Shown: positions 1 to 8,249 of the stretch, piece by piece
Position numbering within the stretch: the first letter of the stretch is position 1
How the letters are laid out: each line of letters begins with the position of its first letter
Source of the DNA: an uncultured bacterium
Lineage (GTDB): Bacteria > Verrucomicrobiota > Kiritimatiellia > RFP12 > UBA1067
Direction of reading: 5' to 3'
Assembly (NCBI GenBank): GCA_902802945.1
Contig: CADCOC010000001.1
Location: 1-64,000, forward strand
Length of the DNA stretch: 64,000 nucleotides
Translations under genes and position numbers: made by a program
The notes under the pieces: generated by a model
Database searches by the model: none
What the model was told of the DNA's origin: nothing
What the model saw: the letters and a program-made list of their open reading frames with translations, nothing else

Positions 1-324
1 CTCTGGGGCGACATGAAGTCGACCGACCTCGGCAGCGCGCGCAACTGGGCGTGCAACTACAAGAAGGCGAACTACGGCCGTCCCGGCGAGCGCGCCAACT
101 TCAAGTGGGACTACGCCGACCATCCCGGCACGAGCCATCCCTACGCGAACATGCGCGTGGCGGACCTGCCGGCCGCCGACCACGTGTCGTTCCGCTCCTG
201 GCGCAACGGCGACGCAGTGGAGATTGCGGCCGTGCTAGTGGTGCCCGACCCCTCGATGGACCTCCGCTGCGAGCTCACGCGCGTCCTCTGCGGCCTCAAC
301 TGCGCCCCCTGGCGCATGCAGTGA
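1..324 (+). CDS. C-terminal part of an unidentified protein (5' end outside window)
   Basis: The frame is open from base 1 to the TGA at 322-324, giving 107 residues. A methionine at base 13 is internal to the open frame and has no clear ribosome binding site, so I treat this as the end of a longer gene. The fragment is rich in Trp, Asp and Arg, has no membrane segment and carries no motif I can name. Its tail holds three cysteines near the end. The left end of the IS30-type element begins only 7 bases after its stop codon. Confidence 0.6.
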   Translation, partial: LWGDMKSTDLGSARNWACNYKKANYGRPGERANFKWDYADHPGTSHPYANMRVADLPAADHVSFRSWRNGDAVEIAAVLVVPDPSMDLRCELTRVLCGLNCAPWRMQ

Positions 325-490
325 GCCCGCGTCCCGGCCAGAAGTAAACGCAAGTTCCAGAAGTAAACGGAAGCTTGTCCAATAACTTCTGGCAAATAGT
401 TTGCTTGAGTCAATGCGCTGAGAGTTCACGGCAGTGGCCGACGGATATTTTTGACTTTTTTTGCTTGATCCCGCACGGCCGGGCCGGGAT

Positions 491-500
491 TTGGTACAAT
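491..500 (+). promoter_or_regulatory. Extended -10 promoter inside the IS
   Basis: TTGGTACAAT matches the extended -10 used across this window. No TTGC-type -35 stands 17 bases upstream. Transcription would start near 507 and run only as far as the terminator at 562-588. Confidence 0.45.
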
Positions 501-506
501 GCTCCC

Positions 507-588
507 GCCGCCCGCCCCGCAGTTCGACTTGCGGTTGCCCCTGTGGCGCGGGCTGTGGGTTGGGCTCTCGCGAGAGAGCCCGTTTTAC
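507..588 (+). ncRNA. Candidate short RNA of about 80 nt within the IS
   Basis: The stretch lies between an extended -10 box (491-500) and a strong terminator hairpin (562-581 plus T-rich tail). It contains a further hairpin, CCGCA paired with TGCGG near 518-535, and no start codon with a ribosome binding site. It ends about 10 bases before the stop codon of the opposing transposase gene, so it is not a long antisense RNA to it. I do not recognise an RNA family. It could equally be the leader of a gene lost when the element inserted. Confidence 0.35.
562..588 (+). terminator. Rho-independent terminator
   Basis: A perfect 8-bp stem, GGGCTCTC with GAGAGCCC, has a GCGA loop and is followed by GTTTTAC on the + strand. 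There is no T-run in the minus direction, so it acts on + strand transcripts only. Confidence 0.7.
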
Positions 589-598
589 TTGTCGGAGC

Positions 599-1972
599 CT
601 ACTTCCTGGACGGCGTCACTCCGTTCTTCCTGAGGATCGCCCTGTCGGCCGCCTTCTGGAACTTCTGTCCGAGGAGGAAGGGGTGGAGCGTGACCTCGTT
701 CGCCGGGATCCGCACGATGCCGAGCCTGTCGAGGAACGTCCTGCCCTCGTCGCCGAACTCCTCCACGAACGCGTCGTACGGCGTCTTTCCGCCGAGCGAC
801 TGGCGCGGGTAGCTGTTGAGGTGCGACATCACGAGGTTGACCTGCTCCTGCGTGAGGGGGTTGAACGACACGCCCTTCTGGAGGATGCGGCGCAGCTCCA
901 GGTGGAAGCGCTCGAGGCACCCCTTCTGCGAGGAGCAGTAGGGGTCGCAGAAGAAGACCCTCACGCCGCGCGGCATGATCCTGTTGGGGTTGTGCACGGG
1001 GTCGGGGCGGTAGTTCTCCACCATCTCCGGGTCGCTGAACTCCGGCCCGTTGTCGGGGAGGATGCAGCGGAAGAGCCTGCGGAACAGCCCGGCGCCGGCC
1101 ATCTCCCAGAGCATGTTGACGATGCGGGTGAACGTCTGGGACGTCTTCTGGTCGCGGAGGAACGCGAGCGGCAGCTTGCGGCGCACCATGAAGGTGAACA
1201 GCACCTTCCCGCTGACCGAGCCGATCACGGTGTCGGCCTCGGTCGGCACGACGCCGGGGTTCTCCTTGAGCCATTCGAGCATGTCGGCGTGGGTCTTGCC
1301 CACGCGACACCTCGCGCACGTCCTGGACTCCGGCCTCTTGTGCCTCCCGCGGCGGGTTCCGGCGTAGGGCAGGTCGTGCTTCTTCGCGGAGAAGAGCCCG
1401 GCCCCGATCCAGCCGTACACGGTGCTGCGCGCGTACGGGGCGAACAGCTCGGGGTGGCTCGCCATGACGGCGTCCACGGACAGCCCCCTCCTGACGGACG
1501 GCGAGAGCGCCTCGTCCATCTTCCGGATCGTCTCCTCGTCGGGATGCACGCCCGAGCGGCTGTTGACGAGGGTCCCGAGGTAGTTGGCCTGCGCGGCGGA
1601 CGCGATGTAGTAGCGCTTCCTGAGCGGGCAGTTGTGCTCGCGCGCGCATCCGTTGCACACGTAGGGCGCGCGGTTCAGCCGCGGGCAGCAGGCCTCCCGG
1701 AAGTCGGGGCACGTCTCGAAGCAGCCGCGGGCGTTCTTGCGCAGCGACCTGTCGTTGAAGCCGTTGAACAGCGTCAGGCGGCACTCGTCGAAGTGCGCGC
1801 AGAGCCTGTTCGAGCAGCCGTAGAGCTTGTCGCTCTCGATCCGGCGCCCTAGGAGCTCGCGGGAGATGGTCGACTCCGACCTCCCCAGCGCCCTGGCGAT
1901 GTCCGCCACGCGGTATCCGCATCCGAGCATGAACTCGATGCGGTTCTTTTCGTCTCTTCCCATGTGTTTCAT
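599..1972 (-). CDS. IS30-family DDE transposase
   Basis: Transposase of 457 residues. The N-terminus holds a helix-turn-helix that opens GRDEKNRIEF, as in IS30 proteins. A cysteine-rich, probably zinc-binding block follows (about residues 55-120, several CxxC and CxC pairs). The C-terminal half is an RNase H-like core with the expected acidic residues: Asp247 (EADTVIG), Asp307 (LPDNGPEF) and Glu354 (GCLERFH). The last spacing is longer than in typical IS30 members. I chose the ATG at 1972 because AAGGAG stands just before it; an upstream in-frame ATG at 2050 has no such site. The frame is intact and the catalytic residues are present, so it could be active. Confidence 0.9.
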   Translation of the reverse strand: MKHMGRDEKNRIEFMLGCGYRVADIARALGRSESTISRELLGRRIESDKLYGCSNRLCAHFDECRLTLFNGFNDRSLRKNARGCFETCPDFREACCPRLNRAPYVCNGCAREHNCPLRKRYYIASAAQANYLGTLVNSRSGVHPDEETIRKMDEALSPSVRRGLSVDAVMASHPELFAPYARSTVYGWIGAGLFSAKKHDLPYAGTRRGRHKRPESRTCARCRVGKTHADMLEWLKENPGVVPTEADTVIGSVSGKVLFTFMVRRKLPLAFLRDQKTSQTFTRIVNMLWEMAGAGLFRRLFRCILPDNGPEFSDPEMVENYRPDPVHNPNRIMPRGVRVFFCDPYCSSQKGCLERFHLELRRILQKGVSFNPLTQEQVNLVMSHLNSYPRQSLGGKTPYDAFVEEFGDEGRTFLDRLGIVRIPANEVTLHPFLLGQKFQKAADRAILRKNGVTPSRK

Positions 1973-2222
1973 GGAGTTTCTCCTTGTTGTTTCCGGATCC
2001 GGGGCAGGGCACCTGCCGAGCCGCCTGTCCGGGTCGGGGAAATGATACACCCCCTGCGTGTCCGAAAGTAAACGCGGGTTTCCCTCCTAGGAGGGAATGA
2101 TGAGATTTCCGCCTCTCGTCAACGCCCTCCAGTCTTTACAAGGGGGAAACGCAAGAGAAACTTGCACTAGCTTCTGGACGGGACGTTCTTCGGCGGGAAG
2201 TAAAAAATCCTCCCCCGCGGGA

Positions 2223-2251
2223 TTGCGCGATGGGGCGAAAAATGGTAAACT
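2223..2251 (+). promoter_or_regulatory. Promoter of the greA-like gene
   Basis: TTGCGC at 2223-2228, then 17 bases, then TAAACT at 2246-2251 preceded by TGG. The start codon follows 41 bases later. Confidence 0.6.
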
Positions 2252-2292
2252 ATATGCCGTTTTTTTCACCCCAAGAGAAGAGCAAGTGGTTC

Positions 2293-4485
2293 ATGGACAA
2301 GAAGAGCAATGAGGAAAAAGAGGCGCGGTTCTCTGAGATCATGCAGCAGCCGCCGTACCCGGTGGACGAGATTTTCGAGCTGATCGCCGATGCGACGGGA
2401 GCGAAGAAGGATGAATGGATCCTTGCGGCGCTACATGCGTTTGCCGAAGCGGGGGATTTCGATTCGGCGTACCGTCTGGTCAGGGAGTTCAAGTCAGAGC
2501 TGGGGGCGAAGGCTCGGGGCGACGTCGTGCGCGAGGGCCTCAAGAAGGCCACGAAGGACCGGCTCATCACGTCCTTCATAGAGTCCGTCGGCTTCGGTGT
2601 GCGTCCGTTCGCGGACTCCGTCGGCCGCCTCGGTCGCCTGCTGTCGTTCCAGCCCGGCGCGCTCGTGCTCAACACGGCCTGGGGCCTGGGCGAGATCAAG
2701 CGCCTCGACGCCTTCTACCGCCGCGTGACGGTCGACTTCCGCACGCGCCGCGGCCACCAGCTTACGTTCGACGCGGCGTGCGAGACGCTCCTGCCCGCGC
2801 CCGAGAACCACATCCTCGTGACGGCGAAGGCCGATCCCGACCGCATCCAGAAGATGCTCACGGAAGAGCCCGGCAAGTTCGTGAAGGAGATGCTCGGCAG
2901 TTTCGGCAACATGCCGATCACCCGGCTTGAGGAGCTCAGCGCGCAGCACGGCTTCGTGAAGACGGCCAACTGGAAGTCCTTCTGGGAGCGCGCGCGCGCC
3001 GACCTGCGCAAGGACAATCTCGTGGAAATCCCCACGCGACGCGCAGAACCGATCGTCCTGAAGGCCGCAGCCGAAACATACGGCGGCGGGTGGTTTACGG
3101 CGTTCGCGCAGATGACGGACCCGAAGTCCATCCTCACGGCCGTGCGCGAGTTCGTCGGGGCCGGCAAGTTCAAGGGGCTCGACGACGATGGCCGCGCGAA
3201 GATCGCCGCACGCCTCGCATTCGCCCTCAAGGGCGCGCGCAAGGTGGACGATGCGCTTTACGCGCGCCTCGCGGCGTGCCATGCCGAGCTGAAGCTCGAT
3301 GACGCGGTCTCCGCCAAGGCCCGTTCGTACCTCTTGACTGATGAGCGTTACCTCGCGGCCGCGCGCGACTTACCCGCAAGCGAGATGTCGCGGCTCGTTG
3401 CGTTCCTCGTCGCCGAGAACGAGGGCGAGACCAAGATGAAGCTCTTCGAGGCGCTGCCGCAGATGTGCTTCCCGCTTCTGTCCGCCACTCTCGACCACTA
3501 CCGCAACGACGAGGCGTGCGAGTCCGCAGTGGCCGAGCTGCTCAAGACCCCGCACGCGCCCGCTACGCTCGTGGTGCTCGTGCTCGGGCGCTACCACGAG
3601 ATGAAGAAGGTGAAGAAGGGCGAGTCTGGCCAGGAGGTGGAGGCGGAGATGGAGGCCGGCTTCAGCCGCTGGTCGAAGTTGCCGCCGCTCGTCGTGATCC
3701 TCACGCACGCCATCGCCATCGGCGAGGGACGCCAGAGCGGCGAGACTCTCAAGATGCAGAACACGGTGCGCCGCCTCTTCGCAGACCAGAAGTGGCTCCG
3801 CAGCATCTTTGACCTGCTGCAGCCCGCCGACCAGGTGCTCTTCTTCGAGCGCTTCCAGGCTTCGACGACCTGGGATCCTGCGACGCACCATACGATCGTC
3901 GTGCGCATGACGCACATCGTGCCGACGCTCGCCGAGCGCCAGGCCAAGGTTGCCGCGCCGGAGGTGGTCGAGCGCATCACGTCGCTCCGCAGCTACGCCG
4001 AGCGCAAGGACGCCTACCAGAGGCTCATCAACGTCGAGATGCCCGCAAACGCCAAGCGCATCGAGTTCGCCCGCGGCTACGGCGACCTCAGCGAAAACGC
4101 CGAATACCAGTACGCGAAGGACGAGCAGCGCGCCCTCATGCAGAAGCAGACGCTCATGCAGGAGGAAATCGAGGCCGTCAAGCCAACCGATTTCGCGAAC
4201 GTCGAGTCGGACAAGGTCCGCCCCGGAACGACGGTCACGATCACGACCGCCGACGGTGCGGACAAGACGTTCACGGTTCTTGGCGAATGGGACAACGACT
4301 TGGAGCGCGGCATCATCGCGAACAAGACGCGTCTTGCGCAGAACATGCTCGGCAAGAAGGCTGGCGACACGTTCGACCTGCCGGACGCCGAGGGGAACGT
4401 GTCCACGGCCACAATCAAATCCATCGCACCTCTCTCGGACGAACTCCGCGCGTGGGTGCAGGTTCCCGCAGGCCTGAGCCTGTAA
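2293..4485 (+). CDS. Giant GreA-type transcription elongation factor with long N-terminal extension
   Basis: Protein of 730 residues. The last 155 or so form a GreA/GreB module. The coiled-coil tip carries the signature GYGDLSENAEY (around residue 594), whose acidic residues stimulate transcript cleavage by backtracked RNA polymerase. A C-terminal FKBP-like domain with the usual GD-T pattern follows. The first 570 residues are mostly helical and repeat-like, with a small beta-rich segment around residues 130-190 (AWGLGEIK). Ordinary GreA has about 158 residues. From family knowledge, Chlamydia GreA is also over 700 residues with an N-terminal extension, so this is probably the PVC version. 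The ATG at 2293 was chosen because AAGAGAAGAGC precedes it; an upstream in-frame ATG at 2230 overlaps the promoter. Confidence 0.85.
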   Translation: MDKKSNEEKEARFSEIMQQPPYPVDEIFELIADATGAKKDEWILAALHAFAEAGDFDSAYRLVREFKSELGAKARGDVVREGLKKATKDRLITSFIESVGFGVRPFADSVGRLGRLLSFQPGALVLNTAWGLGEIKRLDAFYRRVTVDFRTRRGHQLTFDAACETLLPAPENHILVTAKADPDRIQKMLTEEPGKFVKEMLGSFGNMPITRLEELSAQHGFVKTANWKSFWERARADLRKDNLVEIPTRRAEPIVLKAAAETYGGGWFTAFAQMTDPKSILTAVREFVGAGKFKGLDDDGRAKIAARLAFALKGARKVDDALYARLAACHAELKLDDAVSAKARSYLLTDERYLAAARDLPASEMSRLVAFLVAENEGETKMKLFEALPQMCFPLLSATLDHYRNDEACESAVAELLKTPHAPATLVVLVLGRYHEMKKVKKGESGQEVEAEMEAGFSRWSKLPPLVVILTHAIAIGEGRQSGETLKMQNTVRRLFADQKWLRSIFDLLQPADQVLFFERFQASTTWDPATHHTIVVRMTHIVPTLAERQAKVAAPEVVERITSLRSYAERKDAYQRLINVEMPANAKRIEFARGYGDLSENAEYQYAKDEQRALMQKQTLMQEEIEAVKPTDFANVESDKVRPGTTVTITTADGADKTFTVLGEWDNDLERGIIANKTRLAQNMLGKKAGDTFDLPDAEGNVSTATIKSIAPLSDELRAWVQVPAGLSL

Positions 4486-4514
4486 AAACCACTATCTGAA
4501 AGAGGGTATACCGC

Positions 4515-5342
4515 ATGAGTACGAAGTCAAAGAAGCCCGTCGCGAAGGCGACCCCGAAGAAGCCGGCCGCCAAGGCGCCTGCGAAGAAGCCCGCGGCGAA
4601 AGCCCCTGCCGCGAAGAAGCCCGCAGCCAAGGCGCAGGCGGCAAAGAAGCCAGTTGCCAAGAAGGCCCAAGAGAAGAAGCCCGCGGAAAAAAAGCAGGCG
4701 GAGAAGAAGGTCTCGGCGCCCAAAGCGGCGGAGCCGTCTAAAAAGGAGGTCGTGCGCAAGCCGATCACCGTGGTCAAGAAGGCGCCGCGTCCGCCGTTGA
4801 AGAAGGTTGAACCTGCTGTCGTGTTCGAGAACCAGAGCCAGTCGGCTGCCTTTACCTTTGCGGAGATGATGAAGAAGCGCCAGAGGGAACTTGACGCATC
4901 GCGCAAGGAGGCGTCGGACGCCTCCACCGTCAAGCTGTCGCGCCGTCCCACCTCGCGTACGCGCGGCGAGGCGTCTCAGCAGTTCCCGGCCTCGGACCTC
5001 GCCGATTTCCGCAAGCGTCTCATCCTGCTCCGGCAGGAGGCGATGGGGCAGTCCGCAACGCTCAAGACCATTGCCCTGGAGCACACCGACGACCGCGGAA
5101 GCGAGGACGACGACGGTTCCGACGCGTTCATGCGCCTCCAGAACCTGAGCCAGGTCGATTCGCACAACAAGGTCATCCAGCAGATCGACGAGGCGCTCGC
5201 CCGCATCCAGGAGGGCACCTACGGCATCTGCGAGATGTGCGGACAGCTCATCCGCAAGCCGCGCCTCATGAACCTGCCGTTCGTGCGCACATGCATGGAG
5301 TGCCAGTCGGCGATGGAAGAGAATCCGACGGGAATACGCTGA
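4515..5342 (+). CDS. DksA/TraR-type zinc-finger protein with Lys/Ala-rich histone-like tail
   Basis: Protein of 275 residues in two parts. Residues 1-75 are tandem Ala/Lys/Pro repeats (KKPAAKA-type) resembling histone H1 C-terminal tails, likely binding DNA or RNA without sequence preference. Residues 150-275 are a DksA/TraR domain: a coiled coil followed by a four-cysteine zinc finger (Cys239, Cys242, Cys260, Cys263). DksA proteins bind the RNA polymerase secondary channel, the same site used by GreA, whose gene ends 29 bases upstream. Sharing a transcript with greA and lspA is plausible. AAAGAGGG precedes the ATG. The acidic tip typical of E. coli DksA is not obvious, so the polymerase-directed role is inference. 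Confidence 0.85.
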   Translation: MSTKSKKPVAKATPKKPAAKAPAKKPAAKAPAAKKPAAKAQAAKKPVAKKAQEKKPAEKKQAEKKVSAPKAAEPSKKEVVRKPITVVKKAPRPPLKKVEPAVVFENQSQSAAFTFAEMMKKRQRELDASRKEASDASTVKLSRRPTSRTRGEASQQFPASDLADFRKRLILLRQEAMGQSATLKTIALEHTDDRGSEDDDGSDAFMRLQNLSQVDSHNKVIQQIDEALARIQEGTYGICEMCGQLIRKPRLMNLPFVRTCMECQSAMEENPTGIR

Positions 5343-5839
5343 TGCTTCGGCGCATCGTCCTGTTTTCGGCCGCCGTCGCGAACCTGCTTCTCATCGATCA
5401 GGTCGTGAAGGCGGCCTCGGTTTCGTCCTTGAAGGAGAAGCCGCCCGTCGAGGTGCTTCCGAACCTGTTCAATCTCGCATACGTCGAGAACCGTGGCTGC
5501 GCATGGGGCATGTTCCAGGGACACGTATGGCCGCTGGCGGTATTCGCCGTCATTGCGATGGGCCTCCTGATCTGGAAACGGAAGAGCGTGTTCCCGCGCG
5601 GGGGCTGGGGCGTGTTCTGCGAGATACTGCTCTATGCTGGCATACTCGGCAACCTCGTCGACCGCCTTGCGCGCGGGTACGTGGTGGACATGTTCGACTT
5701 CCACTGGGGCGTCCACCACTTCCCCGTCTTCAACGTGGCGGATTCCTACATCACGGTCGCCGCCGCCTTGCTGCTCGGCTTCGGCTTTTTCCAGAAGGAC
5801 GCGGAAAAGGACGCGGAGAGGGAAAGTGGCGCGGCGTGA
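5342..5839 (+). CDS. lspA: Lipoprotein signal peptidase (signal peptidase II)
   Basis: Inner-membrane aspartyl protease of 165 residues that removes the signal peptide from diacylglyceryl-modified prolipoproteins. The family blocks are all present: an N-terminal membrane helix ending IDQVVK, NRGCAWG, the GNLVDR...VVDMFDFHW block with one catalytic Asp, and FNVADSYIT with the other. Four membrane segments are expected. The ATG overlaps the stop of the dksA-like gene (TGATG), so translation is coupled. Its metabolic partner lgt is 50 kb away, at 55312. Confidence 0.95.
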   Translation: MLRRIVLFSAAVANLLLIDQVVKAASVSSLKEKPPVEVLPNLFNLAYVENRGCAWGMFQGHVWPLAVFAVIAMGLLIWKRKSVFPRGGWGVFCEILLYAGILGNLVDRLARGYVVDMFDFHWGVHHFPVFNVADSYITVAAALLLGFGFFQKDAEKDAERESGAA

Positions 5840-6527
5840 CGCCTATCTGCTCGCCGGCGCGACCGCGAGCGGGAAGTCGGCCGTGGCGGCCGTTCTGGCC
5901 CGCGAGATGGGCGCGGTGATCCTGAACGCGGATTCCATGCTCGTCTACAAGGGCATGGACATCGGGACGGCCAAGCCCACACCCGCCGAGCGCGCTGAGT
6001 TCCGCATGGGCGGCATAGACATCGTCACGCCAGCCGAGGATTTCTCCGCAGGCGCCTGGTTGCGCGCCGCAGCCGCATGGGCCGAGACGATTCCCGTCGA
6101 AACTCCAATCATCATAGTTGGCGGCACGGGCCTCTACTTCTCCGCGCTCCTGCGCGGACTTGACCGTGTCTGGACGAAGCCGCCGCCCGAATACCCCGTG
6201 CTCCAGATCGACCGCGCCGTTGTGCGTGCGCGCATCGCGGTCCGGCTCGACGACATGTTCCTCGCCGGCCTAGAGCGCGAGAAGGCGGAGTTGCATCGGC
6301 TCTATCCGACCTGGTCCCGCACGGCCGCGCTCGCGATCGGCTACCGCGAAGGAGACGACCGCGATAAGATTTACACGCGCACCTGTCAGCTTGCGAAGCG
6401 GCAGGATACTTGGTTCCGCCATCAGGCTACGGCGATCTACATTCCCGTTGGTGCGACGACCGAGGAAACCGCCGACCGAGTCCGCGCCGTCTGGCATGCC
6501 CACGGTCCCTGGCCCGTGAAATTGTAG
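5826..6527 (+). CDS. miaA: tRNA dimethylallyltransferase, short form
   Basis: Transfers a dimethylallyl group to A37 of tRNAs that read UNN codons. Seen: P-loop GATASGKSAVA, ADSMLVYKGMDIGTAKP, GGTGLYFSALLRGL and the tRNA-binding RQDTWFRH near the C-terminus. With a GTG start at 5826 (GGAGAGGG just upstream, overlapping the end of lspA) the protein has 233 residues; typical MiaA has about 300. The missing part is the central insert that normally carries a DP..A..I..ND..R..RALEV pattern, directly after LYFSALLRGL. The remaining blocks are colinear and in frame. An ATG start would remove the P-loop, so GTG is preferred. Confidence 0.85.
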   Translation: MARRDAYLLAGATASGKSAVAAVLAREMGAVILNADSMLVYKGMDIGTAKPTPAERAEFRMGGIDIVTPAEDFSAGAWLRAAAAWAETIPVETPIIIVGGTGLYFSALLRGLDRVWTKPPPEYPVLQIDRAVVRARIAVRLDDMFLAGLEREKAELHRLYPTWSRTAALAIGYREGDDRDKIYTRTCQLAKRQDTWFRHQATAIYIPVGATTEETADRVRAVWHAHGPWPVKL

Positions 6528-6557
6528 GGGGCAAACGGGGGCAAACTGCGGGGATTC

Positions 6558-6620
6558 ATTCGCAGTGATTCGCAGTGATTCGCAGTGGGATTCGTGGGAT
6601 TCGGATTCATTCGCAGTTGC
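6558..6620 (+). repeat. Short direct repeats of ATTCGCAGTG
   Basis: Three perfect 10-bp copies of ATTCGCAGTG run head to tail at 6558-6587. A fourth, near-perfect copy lies at 6609-6618. They sit between miaA and the promoter at 6617-6645 and could be operator-like sites for the downstream cluster, or simply slippage products. Confidence 0.6.
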
Positions 6621-6645
6621 GTTGCTCGTGGCGATTTGGTAAAAT
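6617..6645 (+). promoter_or_regulatory. Promoter of the GTPase gene
   Basis: TTGCGT at 6617-6622, 17-base spacer, TAAAAT at 6640-6645 preceded by TTGG. It directly follows the ATTCGCAGTG repeats. Confidence 0.6.
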
Positions 6646-6686
6646 ACTTCAACTTAAAAATCGGACGTCCAAGATAGGTGTCTCAA

Positions 6687-8150
6687 ATGAAGAAAGTGGC
6701 GATAGTTGGCGTTGAAGGCTCTGGCAAGACGGTGATGCTTGCCGGGTTGGGGGACTTGTACACGTATCCGGACGAGGACGGGTACTTCCTTGCGCCGAAA
6801 AACTTCGAAACAGCGACGTATGTTGCCGAGAAGATCAAGCGCATGCGGAGGGGTGAGTGGCCCTCGGCGACAACCGGCGACGAGATGCGGGGCCTCGACT
6901 GGACTTTGAAACGGCGCGAACTGGGAGCGCGCAAGCCGCCAGAGAACGTCTGCGAAGTCTCGTTCCTCGATTTCGCGGGCGAGGTGTACCGCGCTGCATA
7001 CGGCATTTCCGACGGAGACGACGACTCTCTGACGGAGCAGTCGAAGGAACTGAAGCAGTACGTGTGCGGGGCGGACGAGCTGATTGTGCTCATCAACCTG
7101 CGCGACGTGATCAGCAACGGACTTGGCGACCAGCGCGTACAGGAGGCGATGTGGATTACGAGGTCGATTCTTGACACGGTGCTTGGCAAAAAGGAAGGTA
7201 CGGGGGGGCCGCGTGCGGCGATCGTGCTCTCGCAGGCGGACAGATACGCGGAGACAATCAAGTCGTGCGGCGGCGCGACTGGCGTGTTGCAGAAGTATCT
7301 GCCGCATGTGGCCAACGATTATGGAGGGTGGCTTGATGTTTTTGCGGCAAATGCCATCGACAAGACGGTTCTCGACGATGATGGGAACATGGTGCCAGCT
7401 GCGGATTTCACTACGCAGGGCCTACTGTCGATTCTGAAGTGGATTCGCGGGGAAAAGGTTCTGGACGATGTGGCGATACCCAATGCAGAGGGGGGAAATT
7501 TGCCGCGACAGAGCGAATCCTCGCGTGGACGCAATAAGATTCAACTATGGGTGGAAGGCCCGTACTGGGCAGAGACGAACATCGGAGCCGATGAACCATG
7601 GGAATATGGCTGCTATTTCTGGTGGGGTGACACCGTGGGTTACAAACGTGAGAACAACGTATGGGTGGCGTGCGACGGTTCGTCATGTAATTTCTCCTTC
7701 GGCTCTGGGAACGCTCAAACCTACAATAGGAGCATTGCCTCCATGAAGAGCGGGGGATGGATTACGGACGGCAATGTTCTAGCGCCGGAACATGACGCAG
7801 CTCAAGTGCAATGGGGCGGCGGGTGGCGCATGCCGACGGCTCAGGAGCTTAAGGACCTTTGTGAAAAGTGCGATTGGCGCTGGACACAGATGAACGGCGT
7901 CAACGGATATCTCGTCCGAGGCAGGGGCGAGTACGCGTCCGCCAAAATTTTCCTTCCCGCTACTGGCTACGGCTATGGACCGTCGCTATACGGTGCTGGT
8001 TCGTACGGCTACTACTGGCCGTCTGATCCGTACTCGGACTATCACTATTTCGCGTGGTACTTCTACTTCTCTTCTAGCTACCACCGCACTAGTTACCATA
8101 CCCGCCTTCACGGACAGTCTGTTCGGCCTGTCCAAGGGTTTGGCGAATAG
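6687..8150 (+). CDS. Small-GTPase domain fused to a C-type-lectin-like FISUMP domain
   Basis: Protein of 487 residues. Residues 1-260 are a TRAFAC-type GTPase: P-loop GVEGSGKT at the N-terminus, a DxxG-like FLDFAGE and SQAD in place of the usual NKxD. Residues 280-487 form a Fibrobacter-succinogenes-type major paralogous (FISUMP/DUF1566-like) domain with WGGGWRMPTAQEL and an end in SVRPVQGFGE. The last 60 residues are dominated by Tyr, Ser and His. Such C-lectin-type tails serve as variable regions in diversity-generating retroelements elsewhere, but no reverse transcriptase or template repeat is in this window. The ATG at 6687 follows AGGTG; an in-frame GTG at 6678 is less likely. It is the first gene of a co-directional block reaching to 20416. 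Confidence 0.75.
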   Translation: MKKVAIVGVEGSGKTVMLAGLGDLYTYPDEDGYFLAPKNFETATYVAEKIKRMRRGEWPSATTGDEMRGLDWTLKRRELGARKPPENVCEVSFLDFAGEVYRAAYGISDGDDDSLTEQSKELKQYVCGADELIVLINLRDVISNGLGDQRVQEAMWITRSILDTVLGKKEGTGGPRAAIVLSQADRYAETIKSCGGATGVLQKYLPHVANDYGGWLDVFAANAIDKTVLDDDGNMVPAADFTTQGLLSILKWIRGEKVLDDVAIPNAEGGNLPRQSESSRGRNKIQLWVEGPYWAETNIGADEPWEYGCYFWWGDTVGYKRENNVWVACDGSSCNFSFGSGNAQTYNRSIASMKSGGWITDGNVLAPEHDAAQVQWGGGWRMPTAQELKDLCEKCDWRWTQMNGVNGYLVRGRGEYASAKIFLPATGYGYGPSLYGAGSYGYYWPSDPYSDYHYFAWYFYFSSSYHRTSYHTRLHGQSVRPVQGFGE

Positions 8151-8209
8151 CGAAAGCAGGGCCGAAGCTTTTCAGATGTTTTAGTGACGCACGGCATCTA
8201 AGAATTTGG

Positions 8210-8215
8210 TATAAT
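8210..8215 (+). promoter_or_regulatory. -10 box of the helicase operon
   Basis: TTGGTATAAT, with TATAAT at 8210-8215 and no TTGC-type -35 at the 17-base position. The start codon lies 34 bases downstream. This is a second promoter inside the 6.7-20.4 kb block. Confidence 0.6.
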
Positions 8216-8249
8216 TACCAACCTACACCCCAGAGGGTATGGGTGGAAT

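Larger units (their letters stand above)
332..2183. mobile_element. IS30-family insertion sequence, about 1.85 kb (boundaries tentative)
   Basis: The IS30-type transposase gene lies between two imperfect inverted repeats. Read inward, the left end (332-358) and the right end (2183-2157, minus strand) agree at about 21 of 27 positions. Both begin TCCCG and contain CCAGAAG and GCAAGTT. The dinucleotide CG flanks both ends outside the repeats, which would fit the 2-bp target duplication known for IS30. Inside the left end the motif CCAGAAGTAAACG occurs twice in direct orientation (338-350 and 357-369). The related AAAGTAAACGC lies at 2065-2075. The element stops about 40 bases before the promoter of the greA-like gene and breaks no recognisable reading frame. 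Confidence 0.55.

Noticed and set aside
461-1852. Long + strand ORF of 463 codons
   Set aside because: It is the opposite strand of the IS30 transposase in GC-rich DNA, very rich in Arg, Val and Glu; no ribosome binding site.
585-2012. Second minus-strand ORF of 475 codons over the transposase
   Set aside because: Shifted frame of the same gene, Arg/Pro-rich, without domain signatures.
7960-8150. Functional diversity-generating retroelement variable region
   Set aside because: No reverse transcriptase, accessory gene or template repeat within the window; kept only as a resemblance.
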